Of a stretch of DNA of 36,240 bases, positions 18,585-28,420 are shown one piece after another (positions within the stretch are counted from its first letter, which is position 1; every line of letters starts with the position of its first letter). The stretch spans positions 216,528 to 252,767 of the forward strand of contig NW_019091526.1 of assembly GCF_001949145.1 (NCBI RefSeq), written 5' to 3'. The stretch is from Acanthaster planci (lineage: Eukaryota; Echinodermata; Asteroidea; Valvatida; Acanthasteridae). The notes under the pieces were generated by a model. The model saw only the letters and a list, made by a program, of their open reading frames with translations, made no database searches and was not told where the DNA came from. A program made the position numbers and the translations under genes.

Positions 18585-19310
18585 TCACGTTTTAATAATA
18601 CTAATGGCATTTATCGCACTGTATACATAGGGTCTCCCATCATTTGACCTCTGGCAAATGTAGTGAAGGCTCTGATTGTCTGCACTGTCTGAAGATACTC
18701 TGAAGACTGAGAAGAACATTACATCATGATGAGTACCAATGCTGGGAAGAGAACATGTTTCTTTGCGGACAGTGCCGGAGAAGACAACTTCAGTGGCTTC
18801 ATCATTGGAACGGTTGAAGGATGGAGAGTTACCGTGGAAACCTACAGGACTCCAACCTCTAGAGTTAATGAGAGAAAGGGTAGTAGAGGTTTTACGTGGA
18901 GGTGTACATTGGCCAAGAGGATGTAATGTTTCTAGAGGTACATTATTCGGGAAGGCATGATCAGCAACCTCATCATTGGACTGATTGAAGGATGGAGAGG
19001 AAACAGTCGCATCTTCCTGCAAACTTTGATTTTGAGGTTGCACTGATGTTTGATTAAGACTACATGTCTCATCAGCAAAGTGTTGTCTCTGTTGCAGAAC
19101 AGTGTCTCGTAGGCCATGTCTGTTTTTGCGCCATTCATCATACAGCCATCTCCTATTTCTTATCGTATTTTTCAGATGTAAGGCTTTTGCGATTTGGGCC
19201 CACATGCAGTTGGGGTTTCTCACGCCAACCTCATCTAGCTGCCTCACATCTGGCAATTTCATGAGGCACGCGATGAAAGTTGCCAAGGCGACAAGATGTC
19301 GATACCTCAT
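18585..19310 (-). CDS. 241-aa ORF with Trp-rich HTH-like N-terminus, repeat-associated
   Basis: An open frame from ATG at 19310 to a stop at 18585. Residues 32-64 (from NPNCMWAQIAKAL through RNRRWLYDEWRKNR) have Trp37, Trp55 and Trp60 and a basic character like MADF/SANT-type DNA-binding helices. Residues 105-171 hold two copies of SPSFNxSNDE, 57 residues apart, in a Ser/Thr/Asn-rich region. The last ~180 codons have a close copy at 28421-28970 on the other strand (only scattered differences by eye), so this is a repeated, probably transposon-derived sequence. The repeated block ends near 18606 and the last few codons are flanking DNA. A full-length intact frame in one copy and a decayed frame in the other is notable. 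I do not recognise a named family. It may be one exon of a larger protein. Confidence 0.5.
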   Translation of the reverse strand: MRYRHLVALATFIACLMKLPDVRQLDEVGVRNPNCMWAQIAKALHLKNTIRNRRWLYDEWRKNRHGLRDTVLQQRQHFADETCSLNQTSVQPQNQSLQEDATVSSPSFNQSNDEVADHAFPNNVPLETLHPLGQCTPPRKTSTTLSLINSRGWSPVGFHGNSPSFNRSNDEATEVVFSGTVRKETCSLPSIGTHHDVMFFSVFRVSSDSADNQSLHYICQRSNDGRPYVYSAINAISIIKT

Positions 19311-20727
19311 TGTGTCCTAATAAGATCAAAGAGATAAAATATATGTTAACTAAAAACAAATTGAGAGCAGTCACCAATATACTGGAATTTTGGTTTCAAA
19401 AATGTCTTGATAAAGTGTAAAAGAGATTATTCTAACGAGGTACACAAAATGCTAAATGATCTTGACAGTGTTAGCATCTGCAACATGATTTAATGGATTC
19501 ATTAACATATGCAACTTAAAAAAATGTAACTTTTGGTCAAGCAAAGATGAAAAAATTTGCATAAGATTAAAAATATCGGTATCACTGAAGACTTTAATAA
19601 TTTGAAAAAGACCAAAACATTTCATTCTACAAGGGGGGGTGTCTTAACTTTATGTGAAATGTAATTGTACAATAATGTACGTTTAAAATATGGTTAATTT
19701 AGAATTACAGTCAGTATGTTATTGCTTCTAGCTGGGTAGTCTCAAAAGGCTTATGAAGCAGATAGTGTAGAATATTAACATTAACATTGTAAACATTGTA
19801 ATCACTCTCACAGCCTTGGTAAGGGGACCTTTTCAGTTATATGGAAAAAATGATTAAAGGTGTAATTTTTAAAAGTATACAGCGAAGCATAGGCTTGAAT
19901 GTGAGCAGTGGGGATTTTTCTTGAGGAGGAAGTGAAGCACTCACTAGCATCAGTCTGTTTAAATGTGCAATGGAGAGCAATTCCCATTTATTTTAAAGAA
20001 ATCGGTGGTCTTTACAGGCTTTTCTTCCTTTAATTTGCAGTACAGTGGACATCTTTCGTAGAGCAGTGAACATCTTGACTATTATTCAGTGTTTTCACTA
20101 GTTATTTATTGGAATAGATTGCTGAAATATATATTTCTATATTCATGTTTACTAGTGTGGGAATTATGAATACTATTTATAAGATTCATGTTACCTTGGC
20201 TAGGTTTAATGTGGTGAGGTTGCTTACGAAAAGTTTGAAAAATCAGTTAGAAGGGCCCTGTATAGTATACAGTTTATTGCAAAGTAATTTCCTGAATATT
20301 GTTAAGCAAAATTTACGTATTTTGTCAATTATCATCAACTAAATAATGTTTATGTCACTTGTTATTTATGTGCGCAGAGAATACACAATATTCTGATTTT
20401 AAAAAAGCTCCTGGGATTGAAGTCATCACATAAAATATACCATGAATTAAATTTGGGAATTACCGTATTTGAATATCCTTGTTATTTTGTATTAAAGGGA
20501 GATCAAAGGACTTAAAATAGGCAGAGATTATGTATTAAATAGAGATCAAAAGATCTGAAACTGACCGAGAGATTATGATTCAGCCTTCATTTATATTTTA
20601 AGTTTTAGTCTGTCAGTTCCACCCAGGCTCCGTTGCAAGAGCACGTTAAAAATACGTTAATCTTTACTTTGTATTCATTGCGAAATATCGTTCATTTTAA
20701 AGATGAAGAAAGAAATAGACTAGACCA
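19311..20727. other. non-coding stretch
   Basis: AT-rich, no coding exon recognised. It includes a diverged direct duplication near 20490-20577. Confidence 0.5.
20490..20577 (+). repeat. short tandem duplication (~44 bp x 2)
   Basis: TATTAAAGGGAGATCAAAGG is followed by TATTAAATAGAGATCAAAAG; each unit ends in GAGATTATG. Confidence 0.55.
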
Positions 20728-20769
20728 GGATGTGGGCGGTGCTCTACCAACTGAGCTATCCAGCATTCA
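20728..20769 (-). repeat. tRNA-like 5' half (SINE head or tRNA fragment)
   Basis: The minus strand reads GGATAGCTCAGTTGGTAGAG, a clear tRNA D-arm / box A (20747-20758 complement). No anticodon arm, T-arm or GGTTCGA box B follows, so it is not an intact tRNA gene. Confidence 0.5.
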
Positions 20770-21589
20770 GAGAGGATATGGTTTTTTTTGTTTATGGAAT
20801 TGTTTCCCGAGGTAAACGTGACTGAGGTTTTGGTGCATTTTAGTCCATTGCCCTCTGATCACAATGTACGTTTATTTTGTCAATATATTTGAAGCTATGA
20901 ATGTTTGTTTCGGACACGGCGCCGTCCCCGCCTTTCATCCACATTGCACCACGGTTAACTAACTTTGATGAATCAGTTAGTGGACATAAAACTTTTTACA
21001 ACTGTTGGTGGCGCTATTCGAAACGGGTATTATTGCAAAATTGAAGTTTAATTGAAATTTTAATATAAAAACTTTTGTTTAAAGTTACACATAAACACAT
21101 ACCATGTTATTGTTGGAAAAAAGAAACAAATTTATTTTTTAAGATGAAAATTTATTTTTAAGGTTATGATTTAGAAGATCGGTCTGGTGCAGTCTTGACA
21201 GTGCAGTGCTAGCAAATGTTTTATGGACAAAGACCACTAGCTCCCAGCCCCGGTTCTCCACGTACAACTCAGCTCTACCTGTAATTAATCCAGACCCAAT
21301 CCAGCTCATGACTACACCTACCAGCTGTAGCGTAGCCACACGCAGCGCTCCCCAGTGCAGCGTCCACGCTACCTCATACACTACACAGCACAGATTGGTA
21401 TACAGCGTTCTCTGCGATCTTGCCAAGCTGCGACTCAGCAGCAGAACTAACATTGCACTCCCCAAGCACGCCTCAAGCGCCCAGACCAAGCGCTATACGC
21501 AATGCCGATTGGTCCGCAGAGGCATTAATAATTTATGAACTAGACTGGCATCCATGTCTACCCCTGTTTCGTCACAATATCGTATGTGT
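20770..21589. other. non-coding stretch
   Basis: Open frames on both strands at 21139-21538 overlap one another and have no recognisable motifs or splice support. I treat them as chance. Confidence 0.4.
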
Positions 21590-21599
21590 TAAAAGAGGG

Positions 21600-22096
21600 C
21601 GAAAAACTTTTCGCTCAAAACTACCGACCAATGCTTCTGTGATAAGTAAACATCTTGAGCACAGCATTTATGTGCAAATCATGGCACACTTCGAAAAGCG
21701 CAACTGACACACCTTAACCATGGATTTCGAAGTGGAAACTCTTGGAAAACCCACCTCATTGTCGCTGTTGATGATCTAGTGAAATTGTTTGATATCAAAT
21801 AGCAAGTTGACATACCGGTAGCCGTCCAGGATTTCCCGAAAACATTCGAAACCATACCCCTCAGAAAACTCCTTCACAAACTTTACAGTTGTGGCATCAC
21901 TGGCACATTATACAGTGGCCAGTAGTACTGGAGGGTGTTGCTCTGAATCCCCCAAGGAACAGTGTTGGTGCCGTTGCCCTCTCCGTGCCACATTAACGAC
22001 CTCCCAGACAGCGTTACATCCCAAGTTCTCTCTTTGCAGATGATCGCCTCCTGTATTGCCAAATCAACTCAAGCAACGACCACGTCACCCTGCAGC
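21600..22096 (+). pseudogene. LINE reverse-transcriptase relic, 5' half
   Basis: Degenerate reverse transcriptase of Jockey/CR1-like type, with stops and frame changes. Readable pieces in order are SVISKHLEHSIYVQIMAHFE (near 21640-21700), LNHGFRSGNSW, a motif A remnant VQDFPKTFETIPLRKLL, IPQGTV, CHINDLPDSVTSQ, and FADDRLLYCQINSS (catalytic-motif region, near 22035). It stops abruptly after CCCTGCAGC at 22096. The missing 3' half is at 23990-24515 on the opposite strand. Confidence 0.8.
22017..22096 (+). repeat. inverted duplicate, left copy
   Basis: These 80 bp are the reverse complement of 24437-24515 with only two differences (one substitution, one single-base indel). They cover the FADD region of the LINE reverse transcriptase. 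Confidence 0.9.
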
Positions 22097-22248
22097 TATA
22101 AAAGTGGGTAGATAAAAGCGTTTAGAAATGTGTTTAAACTCTAAGCACTTTTTTACATGTGAAGGCAACCTTTAAGGTGCACGCATTTCCCCTGTACTAC
22201 AAGCTGTTGTTCTGTAATAGACTTCACTGTATTGTGCTTACCACACAG

Positions 22249-22531
22249 ATTCCCCAACACCAATGTTGCCGTAGCCAGACAGATGCGACACCGGAAGCGC
22301 TTGGCCGTGTCGATCCTGATCATCATCCTCTTCTTTGCCCTGTGTTGGGGGACCTTCTTCTCCTATTACATGACTATCCACTTCTCGACGACATCCGATG
22401 CCCACCGCGACGCGTCCAACATCATGCCAATTGTCAAGACGTGTTTAGATCCCTGGCTCCTCTTCGCCATCAGTTCCAATCACCGGGCGAGCTTAAAGAG
22501 TGAACGGCCTCTTTTGGCGAGTCCATTTTAG
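22249..22531 (+). CDS. orphan terminal exon of a class A GPCR (TM6-TM7)
   Basis: After a CCACACAG acceptor the frame reads ARQMRHRKRLAVSILIIILF and then FALCWGTFFSYY: the basic end of intracellular loop 3 and TM6 with the CW of the CWxP motif (Pro replaced by Thr). Next come a short loop and a TM7-like segment, NIMPIVKTCLDPWLLFAISS, where DPWLLF stands for the NPxxY motif, then NHRASLK as helix 8, and a stop at 22529-22531. TM1-TM5 are not found upstream, where a LINE relic lies. The exon sits in a segment that appears to have been inverted, so it is probably cut off from the rest of its gene. It could also be a live last exon with distant partners. Confidence 0.55.
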
Positions 22532-23910
22532 CTAGTTAACGTGTAATTTTTTTTTCGTCCAAATGCAACGACTATTTATCATATCCTACCCCTGTACATG
22601 CTGAAAAACCTGGTTTAGTCACTTTACAGCCAGAAAAAATAAAAAAATCCAGCCGGCCTCCAGCCAGCCTCCAGCCAACTCCCATAGGACTGTGTGCTAA
22701 GTGGCCCCTTATGTACAATCGAATGGATTGTTTACAAAACGGCGCCTGGGGCAGACAATGTTTTTTATCAGTGACAGCTGTCTGGAACTTGTCAGAGGCC
22801 TCTTTTGGCTGTCTCTGAAGTGTTATTTTGTTGGGGGGGTTGGCTTGGCTGGCGCGTGGCGAGGCCCCCCTCCCAAATCGGGATAGCCTGGAATTACGCC
22901 CCCAAGGTACTGTGATGTACTTTTGGTGGTTTTTCAGAGCTGTATAGGCTAGGGGACAACCACTGAAGCATTTATTTACCTTTAGGACGGACTCAGGGCT
23001 CTGCAACCCTGAGAAATGATACGGACTCACCTGGCAAAGCCGGTCCAGAGACCGTGTAAAGAAAATTTCATAAACGCGTCCCAGGGTTTTAATCGGCTTC
23101 CTCTGCGGTGCTTGACGACGGCCAAGGAGCCACCATGCTAGAGGCGCTTGCGGAGTACCACCAACCTCTGGGCTAGTAAAGAGGTACACGCGTACTGGCA
23201 GCAGTGGAGTAGCTGGAATCAGTGCTGAAACTGATTCCACAATGTTAGGTCCACAAAGCAACGGCACCAAGTAGTTTTCAATCTTTGCTCCCTTTTCAGC
23301 ATTTTTGCAAGACCTCAGACGCCACTTTAATTTATAAATTTGTCTTGTCTGGTGTGGTCAGAACAGATGCTGAGCCAGATCCTCTGTTATCCAGTTTCGC
23401 TTAGTTGTCCTCTTATGTTTTCTTTGTTATTTAGATGATTGCGTTCTATTCATCGGTGCCTTTTGAATAGAACTTCGTTTCATTTGACTGGCTTGCGCCC
23501 CCATGTCTCATTTATTGTCGCGTCATATTTTATTCCCAGTAAGAAGATGAAGAATAATATTGGGAGGGAAATTAGTCTAACAATGCACGGCACTACTTGC
23601 AGGGGGTCCTTTCTGTAATTTGTATCTATATGTTGCAGACACCAATTCTGCCATTGACGCAACGGAGAGGGAGGGTATATATTAGATGTTACGTGAACGG
23701 GAGGCTCGTAAACAAGAAGAATTTTTTCCAACTTTCCAACCGAGTACTCTTGAACAAAGATCTCGTCGAGGGGTTTCACTCAGTGATTGATTTACTGAAG
23801 AGTTTTAAGTTGGTCTGTATTGCACTGGGGTACTTCAATGCACTTACATGAGTGAGAACTGCCGGGCTTTCTCTGTCTAAATGTTCTGCCTGTTTGTTGG
23901 GGGTGTTAAG
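22532..23910. other. non-coding stretch
   Basis: It contains a 232-aa open frame on the minus strand (22572-23270) that I do not accept as a gene, and a locally G/C-biased patch near 22640-22900. No motif is recognised. Confidence 0.4.
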
Positions 23911-23919
23911 TTAGAGATT

Positions 23920-24515
23920 TGTGGGAATCGCTGGCGCGAGCCCCGCAACCACCTCGTTAGAAATACCAGGCGTTACGTCTCTCCTGAAGAGTTTGTAACT
24001 TCTGGGTTTGCAGCACCTTAGTGACTGATCCTGTATGCTGTGATCTGTAGTCACTATAGTAATCAAGCGGGCGGCTCGGTGTTGGATGTCAATGTTTACT
24101 GCAGTGTAAAGGTCCCAGACGACTGCTTCAAATTCAAGGGCTGATCGCACCAAGGTCATGTAGCCTGACCGTTTGCAATGTTAAGCGCAGTTTTCATTCC
24201 TCCTAAGGAATCCTGACGTGGCATTGGCTCCCTTGGTGATGCTAGATACATGTATATTCCATTGAGATCTTCTGAGACGTGTGCACCCAGGAAGTGGATG
24301 TCGCACTTGCTGTAGAATGGTGTTGTTAAGACTATAGAAATGAGGTGATTTGTTTCAAATACTCAGTATGCTACATTTATTGGCGTTGAATCTCATTCCC
24401 CAATGGTGAGCTCATGTTTCAAGATTTCTAAGTCTTGCTGCAGGGTGACGTGGTCGTCCTTGAGTTGATTTGGCAATACAGGAGGCGATCATCTGCAAAG
24501 AGAGAACTTGGGATG
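23920..24515 (-). pseudogene. LINE relic, 3' half
   Basis: On the minus strand, from 24515 downward: FADDRLLYCQINS, then LQQDLEILKHEL, MRFNANKCS, a diverged HFLGAHVSEDL, ITKGANATSGFLRRNENCA, and TLVRSALEFEAVVWDLYT with HRAARLIT. This is the normal order of the region after the reverse-transcriptase catalytic motif in Jockey/CR1-type LINEs. It continues the element that stops at 22096 and shares 79-80 bp with it. Stops and frameshifts show it is dead. Confidence 0.8.
24437..24515 (-). repeat. inverted duplicate, right copy
   Basis: Reverse complement of 22017-22096. On the minus strand it runs without a break into the 3' half of the LINE (CTGCAGCAAGACTTAG). Confidence 0.9.
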
Positions 24516-27275
24516 GTGCCAGTAGCAGATATGCTTACCAGTGATCAGCATGCGACAGAAATCAAGCACTTCTTGGGCCGTTTTGTGAATGCTGTCACCA
24601 AGTCAAGAACCCTTGCTTCAGCAGTGCCGAGATGAGTTGAAATTGATTATTCTTGGCCCATGCTGCAGTCGGTTCTTCATGCCTTCAACTCTGAGGACTG
24701 CAAGTCATACCTGTCACGAACATACAATATCGTGAAAGGAAAGATGGATAAAGCAGACATTAAAGGGTACACCTACCCTCATATATGTGCAGCTCATATA
24801 TTAAAGGATGTATCACACCGGCTAAGCCAATTGACCAAAGACAAGGTCAAAAAACAGTTTTTTCTGTATTTCTTTGCGTTGTTACAGACTAGTCCCACTC
24901 TCCAGAATGCAAGAGATATTTTCTTTCACATGTGCATTTTGTTCAACTCCAAAGTGTCTTACACATATGTCCAATCTTCACTAGAGATGCTTGAAGACCT
25001 TATTGCGAAACGACGTATAAATGTTGACGATGAAATTCTCTCCATTAGGGGCCTATGGAACAAGACGACTTTCAAGGAACAACTGATCAAGATCACACTA
25101 TCACCAGTGGTTCAACATCAATAAGAGATAGTTCCCCGTGGTTTCGTGACTTCGCATGGATTAGGGATTCAACCAATGATGTGCTCGAGGAACATTCATT
25201 GGAGTCTTGGGAGTTTGAAGACACAGCGGAACTGCCCAATGAGTACTTTACCCCAGACATCATACAGCTTGTACTTACCGGTTTTCTCCACACATTTCCC
25301 TATGGAGCGCTCTCTTTTTGGAAAAAATATGTCGATACTGTAAAGGACAAAATATAAACCCAACAGGTATTGACTATATGAGGAGGGCAACCAGTTGTCG
25401 AAAATTGGTTTGGCGTTGTGAAGAAAGATTTTCTTCCTGGTGGGTGCATGCGACTTACTGTAGGTCAGTTCATACAGAAGGCATATATCAACATTCTTGG
25501 TCGACTTGGAGAGATAACCCTGCGACCTACCAAACAAAAAAAGAACAAAAATGAAGATGACACCAATCCAGAAGAAGTATGGAGAGCCAATAAGCGCAAA
25601 CAAGCAAAGTACTTCAGTTGCCCTCCTGCTAAATTTCCTAAACCAAATACAAAGAAACAAAGTTCCAAAGGTTCATCCCATCTTGCAAAAGAAAGTGCAG
25701 AAACAAATAAGGAAACTTCTCCCAAAGAAAGGAAAACAGATGAACAAAGTTACCAACCGGTTACATGCAAGATCAAGAAGCTTCCATCCTGGGGTGGGCA
25801 AACTACTTACGAAGGGAAAAAAGTCCCCCTACAGAATACGTGCACAATCGATAACGTCTTGTTCATACTAACGACACTGATAGAAACCTTTCCAAAACTG
25901 AAGAAGATGCTACATGACCACGGGTATGACATATGCAAAAACCTGCTGAAGGTTTCAGAGTATGGATCTTCGGGTGATTGGACCTTAGCAAAGGTTGAAT
26001 GGCTGCACACTGTAAGCAAGATGAAAGTACAGGAAAGTCAAGAGCAGTCATGGGATATCTATGACTCAGAGTTTGAAATGTTTTTGACGCACTTGAGGAG
26101 ATTTCAGAGCAATGTCAAAACATCAACCTGTACAAATCCAGAGTGTGGACGCAAGAACACCAAGACTGTAAATACTGATATTAGTCTGAGGTATACACCA
26201 TTCCCTGTCAGTTACCCTACATTTTTACTTGGTCCTGATCTATCAAGAATAAAAAAAAAAAAAAAACTCACAAATAAGATGAACTAGTTAACATGAATGA
26301 GTCAAATAGTAAAATGAAAACATTTGTTTAGTAATTAGCATCCAGTGTTCAAGCGAGAAACATGTAGAATGAAACTTTCTCGGGCATGTTCCTTTTGATT
26401 AGAGACTGTCCATTATCTGCAATTCTATAATAACATTCAGCAAAATATGGACACCTTCACTGTCGCTTTTGAAGACAGCACTGATAATGCACATGTGTGT
26501 GTGTGGCATGGTTACCAGTTTGTTTTCATTTGTTCATGGGACCACATTTTTCTTGTGACAACGCCCCTAAAGATGCCAACATTGGAACTTGAACTTTGCA
26601 AGACGCTTTAGACTACTGGAGTGTTTCCTTCACTAATCCAGTGTGGAATGCCTAGCAACCAAGACTCTGACAGGTAGAGTGTTGAATATTAATTTCTATT
26701 GTGATGAAGAGGTCATTTGAGATATTTTCATTCATCAAGTCAATGGAGTATTAATTTCAGGTGTTTATAGGGCCTGAGAGTTGTAGAGTTCATCATTTGT
26801 TCATCACTAATATTTTTTTGTATTCTAACAATCACTGCAGTAACTGCCCAGGACAGAGAGAATGGAGTCCACGCAGATTTCAATACTTTGATGGAAATCC
26901 TCCACTGCTCTTTATTAGTCCAACCGTATACTCTGTTTAGCAGGAGAGGATGGTTACACTACTCTTACAGCATTCAATTACTGTCTGTGAAAACAAGTAA
27001 GAGAATAATTTGTCCTTTTGTTGATATAGAGATTATTCTTGTTGATACGAATGAAATCTTGATTATGTACAATGGCAAACAATATGGGCCAGTATTATGG
27101 TTTTCTTTCATTGTTTTCAACAGGTAATTTCCCTGGCTGCATTAAGGATGCTCACAAGCGGGTTTCGTTTGATGCTATGAAGTCACATCTGTACGACAAA
27201 GATCCATCACCAATCGTCAGAAATGGGCAGTCGATAGGATATCTTGTTTATATAACAGAGTCTGTGACACTGTAG
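24516..27275 (+). pseudogene. decayed transposase-like gene with protease-like C-terminal part
   Basis: Several plus-strand blocks read as one protein. Block 1 (24516-25124): DMLTSDQHATEIKHFLGRF, an in-frame TGA at 24633-24635, then VEIDYSWPMLQSVLHAFN, YPHICAAHILKDVSHRL and FLYFFALLQTSPTL, a transposase-like core with conserved D/W and H residues. Block 2 (about 25120-25357, shifted frame): ends GALSFWKKYVD. Block 3 (about 25382-26287, shifted again): VVENWFGVVKKDFLPGG, then a Lys-rich linker, then VPLQNTCTIDNVLFIL, whose NTCxID resembles the catalytic-Cys helix of papain-fold proteases, and a CTNPECGRKN zinc-type pair. Block 4 (about 26840-27275): two possible exons ending GYLVYITESVTL. The stop and frameshifts suggest a relic. 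The 5' end is cut at 24516, next to the LINE breakpoint. I cannot name the superfamily; KDZ/Zisupton-like elements are one possibility. Confidence 0.5.
25382..26287 (+). CDS. longest intact block of the transposase/protease-like relic
   Basis: About 300 codons stay open from 25382. The start codon reported for this frame would be a GTG at 25418, so it is more likely an internal segment. It holds VENWFGVVKK, the Lys/Glu/Gln-rich linker (about 25530-25760), the NTCTID block near 25835, the CTNPECG pair near 26130 and LRYTPFPVSYPTFLLG near 26190. It ends in a 16-base A run (26251-26266) and a lysine tract. Composition changes sharply at the linker, as in multi-domain transposon proteins. Confidence 0.45.
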   Translation, partial: GGQPVVENWFGVVKKDFLPGGCMRLTVGQFIQKAYINILGRLGEITLRPTKQKKNKNEDDTNPEEVWRANKRKQAKYFSCPPAKFPKPNTKKQSSKGSSHLAKESAETNKETSPKERKTDEQSYQPVTCKIKKLPSWGGQTTYEGKKVPLQNTCTIDNVLFILTTLIETFPKLKKMLHDHGYDICKNLLKVSEYGSSGDWTLAKVEWLHTVSKMKVQESQEQSWDIYDSEFEMFLTHLRRFQSNVKTSTCTNPECGRKNTKTVNTDISLRYTPFPVSYPTFLLGPDLSRIKKKKKLTNKMN

Positions 27276-28420
27276 AAGAATAGAGCTACAAACCCTCCCC
27301 ACACAATGACACGTAGGCTATTCCTAGAAAAATAGGCTTTTCATCAGTGTATAAGCAACAGAGTGGTCTAAGAAAAGGAACGGGAATAAAATCTACCTTT
27401 GCAAACAACAACAAATATTCTGTAAAAACAATTCAAGCAACAAAACCGGCACAGTGCTCTCACCTTCAGATACAACCAAGCAAAAATACAAGGCAGTGTG
27501 ACAGGTAAAATAACCTTACAGGAAAGTAGTTGCAAAGTGCAAATTCCAGAATTGTTGCCGATGCAAAACAGTGCTACTGGAAACTGATGGAGAGAGCCAG
27601 TTCAAGGCAGTCAGAAAAGGTTAACCTGACCAGTCAGGTTCCAAATGTGAAAAGCTTCATTTAAAAGGCAAGAGACTTTGTGAAACTGTCCATAAACTAG
27701 AAAAAGAGGCAGTTAATAAATTGGTGTTAAAAATATAAAAATACCTACCAATATCATACGTACCATTGTGACTTTTTAATTTACAGTACAAAAAAATAAG
27801 AGACTTTGTGAAACTGTCCAAAACCTAGAAAAAGAGACTGTAACAAATTGGTTTTAGAGAAAAGTACCCCTCAATATGATATGCAGTACTGTGACGTTTT
27901 TATTTAAAGTACAAAAAGATGTATTTGTCCATAATGACAGATGGACAGCAAAGAGTTGACTTCCAAGTTACAAGCCTTTGGATTAAAACTTTGATGATCC
28001 TTGCCAACATGACTTTTTTCAAAAGAATATACTGTACGTCTTTGGTATATACTGTAGATATGACTGCCAAGGCCTAACGCCCTTCCACCAAAGTCTCAGC
28101 TGTTGTAAAAAATTATGACAATATGTAAATAAGTTAACTGGGTAGAAAAAGTCAATCTGATGGCAGGGGTGTAATCATGATAAAAAGACTATATATCTGA
28201 CTGTGTTTACGATTGTACAATCTGTTGGTAATTTTTTCTAAGTACACTGGTAGCATTTCTAAGTGCGAACTTTCTACCCCGATTGCTTTTAAACTAAGGC
28301 AATAATACATGAAGTGGCCACTTTCATGACACATAGAGAATATACAGGAAGCAAAGTAGCTCAATATTTGTAAGGTTGCAACTGAACACAGTGACCAGCT
28401 CATCCGAAATCTAGAAAATA
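27276..28420. other. non-coding stretch with tandem duplication
   Basis: Mostly AT-rich. A frame near 27640-27750 reading HLKGKRLCETVHKLEKEA looks coiled-coil-like but is short. See the tandem duplication at 27670-27921. Confidence 0.4.
27670..27921 (+). repeat. tandem duplication, ~128 bp x 2
   Basis: Both units begin AAGAGACTTTGTGAAACTGT (27670 and 27798) and keep the order CTAGAAAAAGAG, AACAAATTGG or AATAAATTGG, TGTGAC and AGTACAAAAA. Identity is high at the start and falls towards the end. Confidence 0.75.

Noticed and set aside
18726-18960. Plus-strand frame starting MMSTNAGKRTCFF and its twin on the minus strand near 28634-28843
   Set aside because: Both are antisense shadows of the repeated ORF; the sense frame is longer and has the conserved Trp-rich region.
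20728-20769. tRNA gene
   Set aside because: Only the D-arm half is present; no anticodon arm, T-arm or box B follows.
22572-23270. 232-aa minus-strand open frame
   Set aside because: Long, but it has no recognisable motif, no domain-like pattern and no splice or promoter support, and its composition follows local G/C-biased simple sequence. I treat it as chance.
21600-24515. Twin-priming inversion of a LINE at insertion
   Set aside because: In twin priming the inverted 5' part abuts the start of the 3' part. Here it lies 2 kb past the 3' end and the two share 80 bp, which fits a later inversion better.
24633-24635. TGA as a selenocysteine codon in the transposase-like frame
   Set aside because: Two further frameshifts follow and a simple C-to-T change of an Arg codon explains it; no SECIS-like element was looked for beyond the eye.
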